Part shown: piece by piece, positions 44,459 to 53,124 of the stretch
How the letters are laid out: each line of letters opens with the position of its first letter
How positions within the stretch are numbered: position 1 is the stretch's first letter
Assembly: GCA_965248495.1 (NCBI GenBank)
Contig: CBDFJL010000003.1
Coordinates: forward strand, 1,302,001 to 1,366,000
DNA length: 64,000 bases
Reading direction: 5' to 3'
Source: CAUYXS01 sp965248495
GTDB lineage: Bacteria > Chloroflexota > Dehalococcoidia > Lucifugimonadales > Australimonadaceae
Position numbers and translations under genes: made by a program
Notes under the pieces: model-generated
What the model saw: the letters and a program-made list of their open reading frames with translations, nothing else
Databases searched by the model: none
What the model was told of the DNA's origin: nothing

Positions 44459-44836
44459 ATGGTTGCAACCGACGGCAGGCTGTACAGGCGGACCGAACTG
44501 GACGACCAACCGGCCTACGTCATCAGCGTTGCTTCGCGCATGGTTGGTGTCCACGCACAGACCCTGCGGTACTACGAACGGGTTGGCCTCATGGAGCCGA
44601 AGCGCACCGGCGGCAACATCCGGTTGTACTCGGCCCGTGATGTCCAGCATGCACTTTGGATTCGCTCGCTGATCGACGACCTGGGCATGAACCTCGCCGG
44701 CGTGGAGGTCATGATGCGCATGTCTGCTCGGTTGGTTGAACTGGAGGATGAAAACCGGCGGCTCCGTGAGCAGGTCCCCGCCCACGACGTTCCCCGCCGT
44801 GTCGGAGCGCGTGGCCCACGCGTCAGGAGGTCGTAA
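44459..44836 (+). CDS. hspR: MerR-family heat-shock repressor HspR
   Basis: The 125-aa product has a MerR-type winged helix (AYVISVASRMVGVHAQTLRY, YERVGLMEPKRTGGNIRLYS) and a short coiled coil (LVELEDENRRLREQV). HspR binds HAIR boxes to repress dnaK/clp genes, using DnaK as co-repressor. ATG 44459 is chosen for the GAGGAGG 4 bases upstream; ATG 44435 would overlap the dnaJ stop. A HAIR-like site lies before dnaJ, consistent with autoregulation. Confidence 0.92.
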   Translation: MVATDGRLYRRTELDDQPAYVISVASRMVGVHAQTLRYYERVGLMEPKRTGGNIRLYSARDVQHALWIRSLIDDLGMNLAGVEVMMRMSARLVELEDENRRLREQVPAHDVPRRVGARGPRVRRS

Positions 44837-44838
44837 CG

Positions 44839-47304
44839 ATGGTATTCAGGCAAGAAAAGTTCACTGAACAGGCGCAGGACGCGATACACAGTTCCCAGGA
44901 GCTGGTGCGCACCATGCGCCACGCCGAATGGGACGTCGAGCACGTAGTCGTCGCCCTGCTCGAAAACGACGAGGGTGTCCCCGCCCAAGTGCTGCGACAG
45001 CTCGGCGTTGACGTGCAGCGCGTGCGCGACGAGGTCGGCCTAGCCCTGGAGGCGACGCCGAAGCTCGCTTTCCAGGCTGCCCAGATCCACCAGACCCCGC
45101 GCTCGGCTCGTCTGTTCGAGGATGCGCTGGAGGAGGCCAACCGGCTCCACGACGAGTACATCAGCACCGAACATCTCCTCATCGCGGCCGCCGCCGATGA
45201 GGGCGGGGAGTCGGCACGGGTGCTGGCGCGCCACGGCGCCGACCGCGAGAAGATCTACCAGGCATTGCTGGAGGTCCGCGGTGGCCACCGCGTGACCGAC
45301 CCGCGGGCCGAGAGCCACTACAAGACCCTGGAGCGCTACAGCATCGACCTGACGGCGCTGGCCAAGGACGGCAAGCTCGACCCGGTCATCGGCCGCGCGG
45401 CCGAGATTCGCCGGGTGATGCAGACGCTATCCCGCCGCACCAAGAACAACCCCGTGATCATCGGCGGCGCCGGCATCGGCAAGACCGCCATCGCCGAGGG
45501 GTTGGCCCAGCGCATCGCCGCAGGCGACGTGCCGCAGGCGCTCCGCGACCGCCGAGTGCTGGCGCTGGACATGTCCGCCCTCGTGGCGGGGTCCAAGTTC
45601 CGCGGCGAGTTCGAGGAGCGGCTCAAGTCGGTGATCGACGAGGTCAAAGAGGCCGGGCGCGAGGTCATCCTCTTCATAGACGAGCTGCACACCGTCGTGG
45701 GCGCAGGCGCCGCGGAGGGTGGCATCGACGCCGCCAACATCATGAAGCCAGCGCTGTCGAGGGGTGAAATGCAGGTCGTCGGCGCCACGACCCCCGACGA
45801 GTACCGTCGCTACATCGAGAAGGATGCCGCGCTCGAGCGCCGCTTCCAGCCGGTCTGGCTCGAGGAGCCGACGGTGGACGAGGCCATCGAGATCTTGCGC
45901 GGCCTCAAGCCCCGCTACGAGGCCCACCACAAGGTCCGCTTCGACGACGCGGCCCTGGTGGCCGCCGCTCGGCTCAGCGCACGCTACATCACCGGGCGTC
46001 ATCTGCCCGACAAGGCGGTCGACCTCATGGACGAGGCGGCGGCCAAGCTGCGCCTTGACTCCGAGAGCCTGCCGCCCGAGCTCCACGAAGAGGAGCGCAA
46101 GCTCCGCAGGCTCCAGGACGAGGAGAACGCGGCCGCCGAGCGCAACGACTTCGAGGCCGCGGCGCGCATCAAGGCGGAGCGCCTCCAACTGCAGGACGCG
46201 TTCGACAAGGAGCGGGCCGAGTTCCTCGGCGAGGACGTCACCGACCTCGTGGTCGAGGAGGACGACATCGCCAAGCTCATCGCCAGCTGGACCGGCATTC
46301 CCGCCACGCGCCTTCTCGAAGAAGAGGCAGAGCGGCTGATCCACCTGGAGGACCGCTTGCACGAGCGCGTCGTCGGCCAGCACGATGCCATCACGGCCAT
46401 CGCCGACGCTATCAGGCGCTCCCGCGCCGGCCTCCAGGACCCGAAGCGGCCCATCGGCAGCTTCATGTTCCTGGGCCCGACCGGGGTGGGGAAGACGGAG
46501 CTCGCCCGAGCCCTCGCCGCGTTCCTGTTCGACGACGAGGAGAACATGGTGCGGATCGACATGTCCGAGTATGGCGAGCGCCATACCGTTTCGCGACTCA
46601 TCGGCGCCCCGCCCGGATACGTTGGCTACGAGGAGGCGGGCCAGCTGACCGAAGCCGTGCGCCGCCGTCCTTTCCGGGTCGTGCTCTTCGACGAGATCGA
46701 GAAGGCGCACCCGGACGTGTTCAACCTGCTCCTGCAAATACTGGAGGACGGCCGGCTCACCGACGGCCATGGCCGTACGGTCGACTTCCGCAACGTGGTC
46801 GTCATCATGACCTCGAACTTGGGCACCGCTGAGTTCACCAAGGCAGGCATCGGCTTCCAGCTCGGCGAGCAGACGGCCAGCGACGAGCAGCGCCACCGCG
46901 ACGCCGTGCTGGAGGCGCTCAAGCGCGAGTTCCGTCCCGAGTTCCTGAACCGGGTCGACGAGTTCATCGTCTTCCAAGAGCTGAAGGAGGACGAGATCGC
47001 TCAGATCGTCGACCTCATGGTCCACGAGGTGCAGGAGCGGGTCGTGGACCGCAAGGTCGAGCTGGACCTGACGCCGGCGGCGAAGACGTGGCTGGCGCAC
47101 GAGGGCTTCGACCCGGTCTACGGCGCCCGGCCGCTACGGCGGGCCATCCAGCGCCACGTTGAGAACGAGCTGGCCAAGCGCATCCTGTCTGGCGAGATCC
47201 ACGACGGCGACACCGTCGAGGTGGACGCGGGGAAAGATGGGCTGACGTTTACGTCGCAGCGGAGCCCCGCGCAGCGGGAGCCCGCCGCGGCCGAGTCGGC
47301 GTAG
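44839..47304 (+). CDS. clpC: ClpC-type AAA+ unfoldase
   Basis: The 821-aa Hsp100 protein has an N domain (1-145), NBD1 with Walker A GGAGIGKTA near residue 209 and IDELHTVVGAG, a short middle region with a UVR-like motif (NAAAERNDFEAAARIKAERL), and NBD2 with GPTGVGKT near residue 547. The short middle region and the loop KAGIGFQ, which fits the ClpP-docking [LIV]-G-[FL] tripeptide, favour ClpC over the disaggregase ClpB. NBD1 has GGAG in place of the usual GEPG. It is the last gene of the dnaJ-hspR-clp operon, 2 bp after hspR, and is followed by a strong terminator. Confidence 0.92.
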   Translation: MVFRQEKFTEQAQDAIHSSQELVRTMRHAEWDVEHVVVALLENDEGVPAQVLRQLGVDVQRVRDEVGLALEATPKLAFQAAQIHQTPRSARLFEDALEEANRLHDEYISTEHLLIAAAADEGGESARVLARHGADREKIYQALLEVRGGHRVTDPRAESHYKTLERYSIDLTALAKDGKLDPVIGRAAEIRRVMQTLSRRTKNNPVIIGGAGIGKTAIAEGLAQRIAAGDVPQALRDRRVLALDMSALVAGSKFRGEFEERLKSVIDEVKEAGREVILFIDELHTVVGAGAAEGGIDAANIMKPALSRGEMQVVGATTPDEYRRYIEKDAALERRFQPVWLEEPTVDEAIEILRGLKPRYEAHHKVRFDDAALVAAARLSARYITGRHLPDKAVDLMDEAAAKLRLDSESLPPELHEEERKLRRLQDEENAAAERNDFEAAARIKAERLQLQDAFDKERAEFLGEDVTDLVVEEDDIAKLIASWTGIPATRLLEEEAERLIHLEDRLHERVVGQHDAITAIADAIRRSRAGLQDPKRPIGSFMFLGPTGVGKTELARALAAFLFDDEENMVRIDMSEYGERHTVSRLIGAPPGYVGYEEAGQLTEAVRRRPFRVVLFDEIEKAHPDVFNLLLQILEDGRLTDGHGRTVDFRNVVVIMTSNLGTAEFTKAGIGFQLGEQTASDEQRHRDAVLEALKREFRPEFLNRVDEFIVFQELKEDEIAQIVDLMVHEVQERVVDRKVELDLTPAAKTWLAHEGFDPVYGARPLRRAIQRHVENELAKRILSGEIHDGDTVEVDAGKDGLTFTSQRSPAQREPAAAESA

Positions 47305-47322
47305 AGCAGGTCGTCAACGCGA

Positions 47323-47358
47323 AAGAAGGACCCCGCTCGGCGGGGTCCTTCTTCATGT
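47323..47358 (+). terminator. Rho-independent terminator after clpC
   Basis: AAGAAGGACCCCGC pairs over 14 bp with GCGGGGTCCTTCTT around a TCG triloop (47323-47353), followed by CATGT. The A-rich and T-rich ends of the stem make it work in both directions, and it closes the heat-shock operon. Confidence 0.92.
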
Positions 47359-47505
47359 CTTTGCGGTCACCTCCCAACCTCGAGGTCAGCGACCGTGGCC
47401 TCGGGCTGGCGCACACCGACATGACGCGTTGGGGCTAGAGCGGTCGAGCCGAAGTGAGCTGATTGTGATAATAGTGAGCCACCTGAACGGCGGGAGGCGG
47501 CTGTC

Positions 47506-48315
47506 TTGGAACGCAAATCTCTTGGCAATACCGGCGAGACGGTGGCGGAGGTCGGGCTTGGCACCTGGCTCTATAACGGCGACCCGGCCGTCATTCACAA
47601 GGCGCTGGAATGCGATGGAAATCTCATCGATACCGCGGAGGGGTACCACACCGAGGATATGGTCGGCGCCTCCGTTCGCGGCAACCGCAACGCCTACTTC
47701 CTGGCCACCAAGGTCTCAGGTGAGCACCTGCGCGCCGCGGACATGGTGAAAGCCTGCGACGCCAGCTTGAAGCGCCTCGGGACCGAGGTCATCGACCTAT
47801 ACCAGGTTCACTGGCCCAACGACGCCATCCCCATCGCCGAAACCATGGAGGCGATGGCCCGGCTCCAGCGCGAGGGGAAGATCCGCCACGTCGGCGTGAG
47901 CAACTTCTCGGTTGCGCAAACCCAGGAGGCCGACGCCGCGCTGAGGGCCGCGGGCGGTGGCGGCATCGTCGCGAATCAGGTTCTCTACAGCCTGTTCGCC
48001 CGCGACATCGAGAGCGAGCTGATTCCCTACTGCGAGCAGAACGCCATCACCGTCATCGCCTACAGCCCGCTGGCGCAGGGCAAGCTCAGCGAGGAGCTCG
48101 CGGCCAACCCGGCCGCCGCCGACGCGCTCCGGTCGGTCGCCACCGAGACCGGTAAGACCGAGGCGCAGGTGCTGCTCAACTGGTGCGTGCGCAGTCCCTG
48201 GGTCGTTACCATCCCCGCGACCAACAAGGTGCACCGGGTCGTCGAGGACTTCGGCGCCTCCGGCTGGTACCTGACCGACGCGCAGTACGCCGCCCTCAGC
48301 GGGACGACGCCCTAG
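47506..48315 (+). CDS. Aldo/keto reductase
   Basis: The 269-aa TIM-barrel NADPH oxidoreductase retains the catalytic tetrad: Asp and Tyr in LIDTAEGYHTED, Lys in FLATKVSG and His in YQVHWPND. The NADPH region (PATNKVHRVVEDF) is near the end. The start is TTG 47506 with GGGAGG about 10 bases upstream. Its TAG shares CTAG with the convergent MBL-rhodanese gene. The substrate is unknown. Confidence 0.9.
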   Translation: MERKSLGNTGETVAEVGLGTWLYNGDPAVIHKALECDGNLIDTAEGYHTEDMVGASVRGNRNAYFLATKVSGEHLRAADMVKACDASLKRLGTEVIDLYQVHWPNDAIPIAETMEAMARLQREGKIRHVGVSNFSVAQTQEADAALRAAGGGGIVANQVLYSLFARDIESELIPYCEQNAITVIAYSPLAQGKLSEELAANPAAADALRSVATETGKTEAQVLLNWCVRSPWVVTIPATNKVHRVVEDFGASGWYLTDAQYAALSGTTP

Positions 48316-49709
48316 CCTGCGGCGATCGGCAGCTGCGAGGCCTCCCACGCCGCGATCCCGCCGACAAGCTCGACGCAGTTGTCGATACCCGCGCGCTGCA
48401 GCAGGCCCATCGCGATGGTCGAGCGGTACGCGGATGCGCAGTGCACGACGCACATGCCCTCGCGGGAGACCTCGTCAAGTCGCGCGGCCAGCTCGTTGAG
48501 CGGTACGTTCACCGAGCCATCGATGCGGCTGGCTTCCCACTCCGACGGCGCGCGGACGTCTATGACGACCGGTGGGTGGTCGCCGGAGCGGAGCTCGTCC
48601 AACGTTGCGGCGGTGATGCGCTCCACACGGGACATGAGGTCCGCGCGCCCATCCAGTGCCAGCATCCCGCCGTCCAGGTAGCCCGCGACCCGGTCGAAAC
48701 CGATGCGACCCAGGCGCATCGTGGCCTCCGGCTCGGCACCCGGCTCGGCGATGATGACGATGGGCGTGGCGGGGTCAAGCACCATGCCCGCCCACGTGGC
48801 GAACGAGCCGCCCAGGCCGATGCCGATGCTGTCGGCCAGGTGTCCGGCTGCGAACTCCGACGGGTCGCGGACGTCCAGCACCTGGGCCCCTTCGGCTCGA
48901 AGGCGCAGGACCGTATCGAGGTCGAGCGGCTTCAGCGATTGTTCCAGCGCAGCGTCCAGCGTAGCCCGCTCGCGCCGGTTGAGGTCGGCGTCGAACGCGA
49001 AGTACGCGGGCGCCGGAGGCAAGTCGGTCGTCACCAGCGCTACGAACTCGCGCTTGGTCATGGGCTGGAGCGCGTGGTTGTAGAGCCGTTGGACGCCCAG
49101 GGTCGACGAGGTGTCGCTGCTCAGGTTGCGACCGCACATCGAGCCCGCGCCATGCGCCGGGTAGACCAGCGTCTCGTCAGGCAGGGGCAGCAGCTTGTCC
49201 CGCAACGAGTCGTACAGCATGCCCGCCAGCTCCTCTGAGGTGACGCCGACGGACGCCATGAGGTCGGGCCGGCCTACGTCCCCGATGAAGAGCGTGTCAC
49301 CCGTGAGGACCGCGTGCGGGCTCTCCGCATCAGCTGCAAGGTCATAGACGAGTATGGAGATTCCCTCGGGCGTGTGACCGGGTGTCTCGAGGACCGCGAG
49401 CCGTACAGAGCCGAATTCGAGGCTGTCGCCGTCCGCCATGGGAGTGAACGTGTAGTCGGCCCGGGCCGACGCACCCAGGTGGATCTCGGCACCGAGCCGG
49501 TCCCGCAGCTCCAGGTGCCCGGAGACAAAGTCCGCGTGGAAGTGGGTGAGGAAGGCGTGCCGAATGGCGAAGCCCTCCCGCTCCGCGTCCGCCAGGTACT
49601 CGTCAACGTCGCGCTGCGGGTCGACCACCGCCGCGATGCCGGTCTCCTCGTCCGCGACCATGTAGGAGGCATGGGCCAGGCATCCCAAAAAGTACTGCTT
49701 CAGGTACAT
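48312..49709 (-). CDS. Metallo-beta-lactamase fold protein with two rhodanese domains
   Basis: The 465-aa product has an N-terminal MBL domain (THFHADFVSGH, PGHTPEG, LTGDTLFIGDVGRPD, YPAHGAGSMCG) of the persulfide dioxygenase/CstB type, residues 1-~235. A first rhodanese domain (about 255-345) lacks a catalytic Cys (IIAEPGAEPEA). A second (about 365-460) has it in VVHCASAYRS. Such proteins oxidise or transfer persulfide sulfur. ATG 49709 is preferred, with GGAGAGG just upstream. Confidence 0.9.
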   Translation of the reverse strand: MYLKQYFLGCLAHASYMVADEETGIAAVVDPQRDVDEYLADAEREGFAIRHAFLTHFHADFVSGHLELRDRLGAEIHLGASARADYTFTPMADGDSLEFGSVRLAVLETPGHTPEGISILVYDLAADAESPHAVLTGDTLFIGDVGRPDLMASVGVTSEELAGMLYDSLRDKLLPLPDETLVYPAHGAGSMCGRNLSSDTSSTLGVQRLYNHALQPMTKREFVALVTTDLPPAPAYFAFDADLNRRERATLDAALEQSLKPLDLDTVLRLRAEGAQVLDVRDPSEFAAGHLADSIGIGLGGSFATWAGMVLDPATPIVIIAEPGAEPEATMRLGRIGFDRVAGYLDGGMLALDGRADLMSRVERITAATLDELRSGDHPPVVIDVRAPSEWEASRIDGSVNVPLNELAARLDEVSREGMCVVHCASAYRSTIAMGLLQRAGIDNCVELVGGIAAWEASQLPIAAG

Positions 49710-49797
49710 AACCTCTCCGTTGGTAACGATCAAGCGCGATTATGATGCGGCATTGCTCTTGGGGGGTGCCAGTGGCGGCAATGGTATCCTGCCGGCC

Positions 49798-50487
49798 GTG
49801 GCCAGCGAGCGCGTAGGCGCCATCGTCGTATCCGCCGGTGACAGCACGCGCATGCGTGGCGTCGACAAGTCCGTCGTCCCGCTCGCGGGCGTGCCGCTGG
49901 TGGCCCGCAGCGTCGAGGTATTCGAGGCTAGCCCCCTCGTCGACGAAATCGTCGTGGTGGTGTCCGACCGCAACCTGAGCGCGCTCGTCGACCTGGCGCA
50001 CGAGCGCGGCTGGCGCAAGGTCAGTTCCGTTCGCCTGGGCGGCCAGAGACGGCAGGACTCCGTCCGGCTGGGCCTGCGTGCCCTCGGGGAGTGCGAGTGG
50101 GTCCTCGTCCACGATGGCGCGAGGCCGCTGGTGAGTGAGCGTCTCATCGTCGATGGGCTCGCCGCCGCTCGGGAGACCGGGGCGGCAATTGCCGCCGTCC
50201 GCCCAAAGGACACCGTGAAGCAGATGCGAGGCGATGGCCGGGTCGGCCGGACGCTGAACCGGGACCGGCTCGTGGCCGTGCAGACACCGCAGGTGTTTCG
50301 CCGAGCCCTGCTCGAAGAGGCCCACGCCAAGATCGTCCGCAATGTCACGGACGACGCTGCCATGGTGGAGCGGATCGGCGCCGCGGTGTGCGTGTACGAA
50401 GGCGACTACGCGAACATCAAAGTGACAACGCTCGAAGACCTGGCCGTGGCCGAGGCGCTGCTGGCGCGCGCGGGGACACCGGCGTGA
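49798..50487 (+). CDS. ispD: 2-C-methyl-D-erythritol 4-phosphate cytidylyltransferase
   Basis: IspD makes CDP-methylerythritol in the MEP isoprenoid pathway. From GTG 49798 the 229-aa product shows IVVSAGDSTRMRGVDK (family AAGxGxRMxxxxxK), VLVHDGARPLV, VKDT-like RPKDTVKQM, QTPQVFR and the C-terminal NIKVTTLEDLAVAEALL. It is followed, after a 145-bp spacer with two hairpins, by ispF, the enzyme two steps later. Confidence 0.95.
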   Translation: MASERVGAIVVSAGDSTRMRGVDKSVVPLAGVPLVARSVEVFEASPLVDEIVVVVSDRNLSALVDLAHERGWRKVSSVRLGGQRRQDSVRLGLRALGECEWVLVHDGARPLVSERLIVDGLAAARETGAAIAAVRPKDTVKQMRGDGRVGRTLNRDRLVAVQTPQVFRRALLEEAHAKIVRNVTDDAAMVERIGAAVCVYEGDYANIKVTTLEDLAVAEALLARAGTPA

Positions 50488-50526
50488 CACGGTTCTTGTT
50501 GTGTGCGAGGAGAGCAGGGGATATCC

Positions 50527-50566
50527 CTCCCCTGCCGGGGGAGTCTGAGGGGGTGTCCCCCTCAGA
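50527..50566. repeat. Twin hairpins between ispD and ispF
   Basis: Two adjacent inverted repeats fill the spacer. CTCCCC with GGGGAG (50527-50543) is followed directly by TCTGAGGGGG with CCCCCTCAGA (50544-50566, triloop TGT, 10 perfect pairs). There is no T-run, so terminator function is unlikely. The form suggests a REP-type interspersed element. Confidence 0.75.
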
Positions 50567-50632
50567 CCACCAATCACGTTTGTGGGTGGAGCGGGTGGGT
50601 AAGTTGCCCCCGCCACCCACGGAGTGGCGACC

Positions 50633-51118
50633 ATGACACGGTTCGGTATCGGTTACGACGCGCACCCGCTGGTGGTCGAGCGCCCACTGGTGCTTGGCGG
50701 CGTCGAGGTGCCCTACGAACGCGGACTGGAGGGCCACAGCGACGGCGACGTCCTGGCCCACGCCATCATCGATGCGCTGCTGGGCGCGGCGGCGCTCGGC
50801 GACATCGGAACCCACTTCCGGCCGGGCGACCCATCGGTGCCGGAGGGCGCTTCGAGCATCGCGCTGCTGGCGCGGGCCATGGTCATGGTCCGCGACGCCG
50901 GATGGCAGGTGGGTAACGTCGATGCTACAATCGTCGCCCAGCGCCCCAGGCTCGCCGAGCACATCGTGGCCATGCGCACGGTGATCGCAGACGCGCTTGG
51001 GGCCGGGCTCAATAGCGTGAGCGTCAAGGCCACCACCGAAGACGGCATGGGCTACACCGGGTCGGGCCAGGGCATGGCCGCCATCGCCGTTGCCTCCCTC
51101 GAACCCCTCACCTCCTAG
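50633..51118 (+). CDS. ispF: 2-C-methyl-D-erythritol 2,4-cyclodiphosphate synthase
   Basis: The 161-aa product has the IspF signature GIGYDAHPL, LGGVEVPYERGLEGHSDGDV (metal Asp and His), DIGTHF and the C-terminal ATTEDGMGYTGSGQG. It cyclises CDP-methylerythritol phosphate. ATG 50633 has GGAG 8 bases upstream; a GTG nine bases earlier is also in frame. It is followed by cysS after 6 bp, an ispD-ispF-cysS order seen in many bacteria. Confidence 0.96.
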   Translation: MTRFGIGYDAHPLVVERPLVLGGVEVPYERGLEGHSDGDVLAHAIIDALLGAAALGDIGTHFRPGDPSVPEGASSIALLARAMVMVRDAGWQVGNVDATIVAQRPRLAEHIVAMRTVIADALGAGLNSVSVKATTEDGMGYTGSGQGMAAIAVASLEPLTS

Positions 51119-51124
51119 CGTTAG

Positions 51125-52492
51125 ATGAAAATCCAGGACACGCTCAGCGGCGCCAAACGGGAATTCACTCCGCTCGGCGACGAAGTCCGCATGTACGTGT
51201 GCGGCATCACGCCCTACTCGGAGTCGCACGTTGGCCATGCGATGTTCGCCATCGTCTTCGACGTCGTCCGCCGCTACCTGGAGTATCGCGGCTACCGCGT
51301 CCGGCACGTCCAGAACTTCACCGACGTGGAGGACAAGCTGATCGACCGGGCCAACGCTGAGGGTGTCGCGGTGGCGGAGCTCGCCGAGCGCCACATCGAG
51401 GCCTACATGGGCCATCTCGCCGCACTGAACATCAAGCCGGCGCACGTCTACCCACGCGCAACCCAAGAGATACCGACGATGATCGAGATCATCGAAGGGC
51501 TCATCGGGCGGGACATCGCCTACGCAGCTGGTGGCGACGTCTACTTTCGCGTCGACCGCGACCCCTTGTACGGCAAGCTCAGCCACCGCAGCGTCGACAC
51601 CATGCGTGCCGGCGTCCGTGTCGAGACCGAGCTGAAGGAGCACCCGCTGGACTTTGCCCTGTGGAAGAGCGCTAAGCCCGGCGAGCCCTCGTGGGACAGC
51701 CCGTGGGGTCCGGGCCGGCCCGGCTGGCACATCGAGTGCTCGGCCATGGCGCTCCACCACCTGGGCGAGACGGTCGACATTCACGGCGGCGGACAGGACC
51801 TCATCTTCCCGCACCACGAAAACGAGATCGCCCAGAGCGAGGCCTACAACGATGGCCAACCTCTGGCCCAGTTCTGGATGCACAATGGCATGATGCTGTT
51901 CGAGGACGAGAAGATGAGCAAGTCGCTGGGCAACCTCGTGACCATCAACGAGGCGCTTGAGAATCACTCGCCGGACGCCCTGCGCTACCTCGTGCTCTCG
52001 TCGCACTACCGGAGCCCCGCCACCTACTCCGAGGAGCTGATGACGTCGTCGGAACGCGCCGTGGGGCGCCTCCGCCAGGCGTTGGGCGCGCCCGACCGCT
52101 TCGCGGGCCAGGCATTGGACCCCGACGCCTACCGCGTGCGCTTTCTCGATGCGATGGACGACGACTTCGGCACGCCCCAGGCAATGGCCGCGCTGTTCGA
52201 CCTGGCGCGGGAGATCAACCGGGCCTCGGACGATGGCCGGCCCGTCGCCGACGCCCAGCGTTCGTTGCGTGTGCTCGGGGGCGACGTGCTCGGCTTCACC
52301 TTCGCGGAGCGCGAGGCTGACGTCCCGCCGGAGCTGGCGGCCCGCATCCAAGGCCTCGTTGACCGGCGGACGGCGCTGCGGAGCGAGCGGAGCTTCGCCG
52401 AGGCCGACGCCGTGCGCGACGAGCTGGCCGCGTTGAACGTAACGCTGACCGACTCCGCCGGCGGCACCCTCTGGCGCGTCGAGGCCGGTTAG
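51125..52492 (+). CDS. cysS: Cysteinyl-tRNA synthetase
   Basis: The 455-aa class I synthetase shows the zinc/HIGH region CGITPYSESHVGHAM, GGGQDLIFPHHENEIAQSEA and KMSKSLGN, then the anticodon-binding C-terminal domain (RSFAEADAVRDELAALNVTLTDSAGGTLWR, with breaks). Length is normal. The TAG stop overlaps the TAA of a truncated hydrolase remnant on the minus strand. Confidence 0.97.
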   Translation: MKIQDTLSGAKREFTPLGDEVRMYVCGITPYSESHVGHAMFAIVFDVVRRYLEYRGYRVRHVQNFTDVEDKLIDRANAEGVAVAELAERHIEAYMGHLAALNIKPAHVYPRATQEIPTMIEIIEGLIGRDIAYAAGGDVYFRVDRDPLYGKLSHRSVDTMRAGVRVETELKEHPLDFALWKSAKPGEPSWDSPWGPGRPGWHIECSAMALHHLGETVDIHGGGQDLIFPHHENEIAQSEAYNDGQPLAQFWMHNGMMLFEDEKMSKSLGNLVTINEALENHSPDALRYLVLSSHYRSPATYSEELMTSSERAVGRLRQALGAPDRFAGQALDPDAYRVRFLDAMDDDFGTPQAMAALFDLAREINRASDDGRPVADAQRSLRVLGGDVLGFTFAEREADVPPELAARIQGLVDRRTALRSERSFAEADAVRDELAALNVTLTDSAGGTLWRVEAG

Positions 52493-52563
52493 GCGCCCAG
52501 CCCTAGGAACGGCGACAGCATCTTCACGAAGGCGTCCGAGTTGTCGACCGGCACGATGTGGGC
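52489..52563 (-). pseudogene. 3'-end remnant of an alpha/beta hydrolase gene
   Basis: Read on the minus strand, this stretch encodes AHIVPVDNSDAFVKMLSPFLGLGA and a TAA, in separate parts matching the last 22 residues of the hydrolase at 53125-53964 (AHIVPVDNADAFVEALAPFLGLG). Homology stops abruptly at 52563. The lipoprotein gene at 52574-53101 lies between remnant and intact copy. Confidence 0.85.
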
Positions 52564-52573
52564 CGTGCAACTC

Positions 52574-53101
52574 CTACCTGAGCGAGCAGCCGGAATCGTC
52601 CAAGACGTTGTCTAGGCCAAACTGCCGTCTCGGCGTCCTGTAGACAGTTCGTGTTCTGAGGTCCACCGCAAACCAGAGCCACGCTTTGCCTGTCTCAGGC
52701 AGGCCCGTGACTGGGTCCGGTTCCACAGGAACAACATAGGTCACATCCCAGCAATCCGCGCCGCCTAGGATGCTCTCCCGATACTCCCGCTCCAAATTGC
52801 GAGTTCTCAAAGCCAGGTCTAACTCACGGCCATACCAAAGTGAGTCGACCTGGAGGACTACACGAGGTGGTTGTCGGCTTCCAAACGGGCTGTCGAGGTA
52901 CGCCTTCCTGACGAGTGCGGCCTCATCGGTCGGAACCTCCGAATAGAGAAAGGTTTCGACGATGTCGTAGAGCACGGAGGGTTCTTCCAGAGCGATGGGA
53001 GTCGGTGTCGGCGTTGGCCCTGAAAACACACAGGCGACCGAAACCCACGCTAGGAGTGCAAGCGCCATGATGCGGCCAACCCCAGCCGATCTCCCTTCCA
53101 T
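52574..53101 (-). CDS. Putative lipoprotein inserted behind a hydrolase gene
   Basis: The 175-aa product has a signal peptide and lipobox (LALLAWVSVAC, Cys near residue 24), a short PTPTPT linker and a domain of about 135 residues (VVLQVDSLWYGRELDLALRT, GGADCWDVTYVVPVEPD, AWLWFAVDLRT). ATG 53101 has GGAGGAGACGG upstream. It has more A/T than its neighbours and is bracketed by two versions of one hydrolase 3' end, so it probably arrived by insertion. No family is recognised. Confidence 0.75.
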   Translation of the reverse strand: MEGRSAGVGRIMALALLAWVSVACVFSGPTPTPTPIALEEPSVLYDIVETFLYSEVPTDEAALVRKAYLDSPFGSRQPPRVVLQVDSLWYGRELDLALRTRNLEREYRESILGGADCWDVTYVVPVEPDPVTGLPETGKAWLWFAVDLRTRTVYRTPRRQFGLDNVLDDSGCSLR

Positions 53102-53124
53102 CCGTCTCCTCCCCCGGCCCAATC

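Noticed and set aside
44839..47304. ClpB disaggregase
   Set aside because: The long coiled-coil middle domain of ClpB is missing, a UVR-like motif is present, and a ClpP-docking loop (IGF) can be read, so ClpC fits better.
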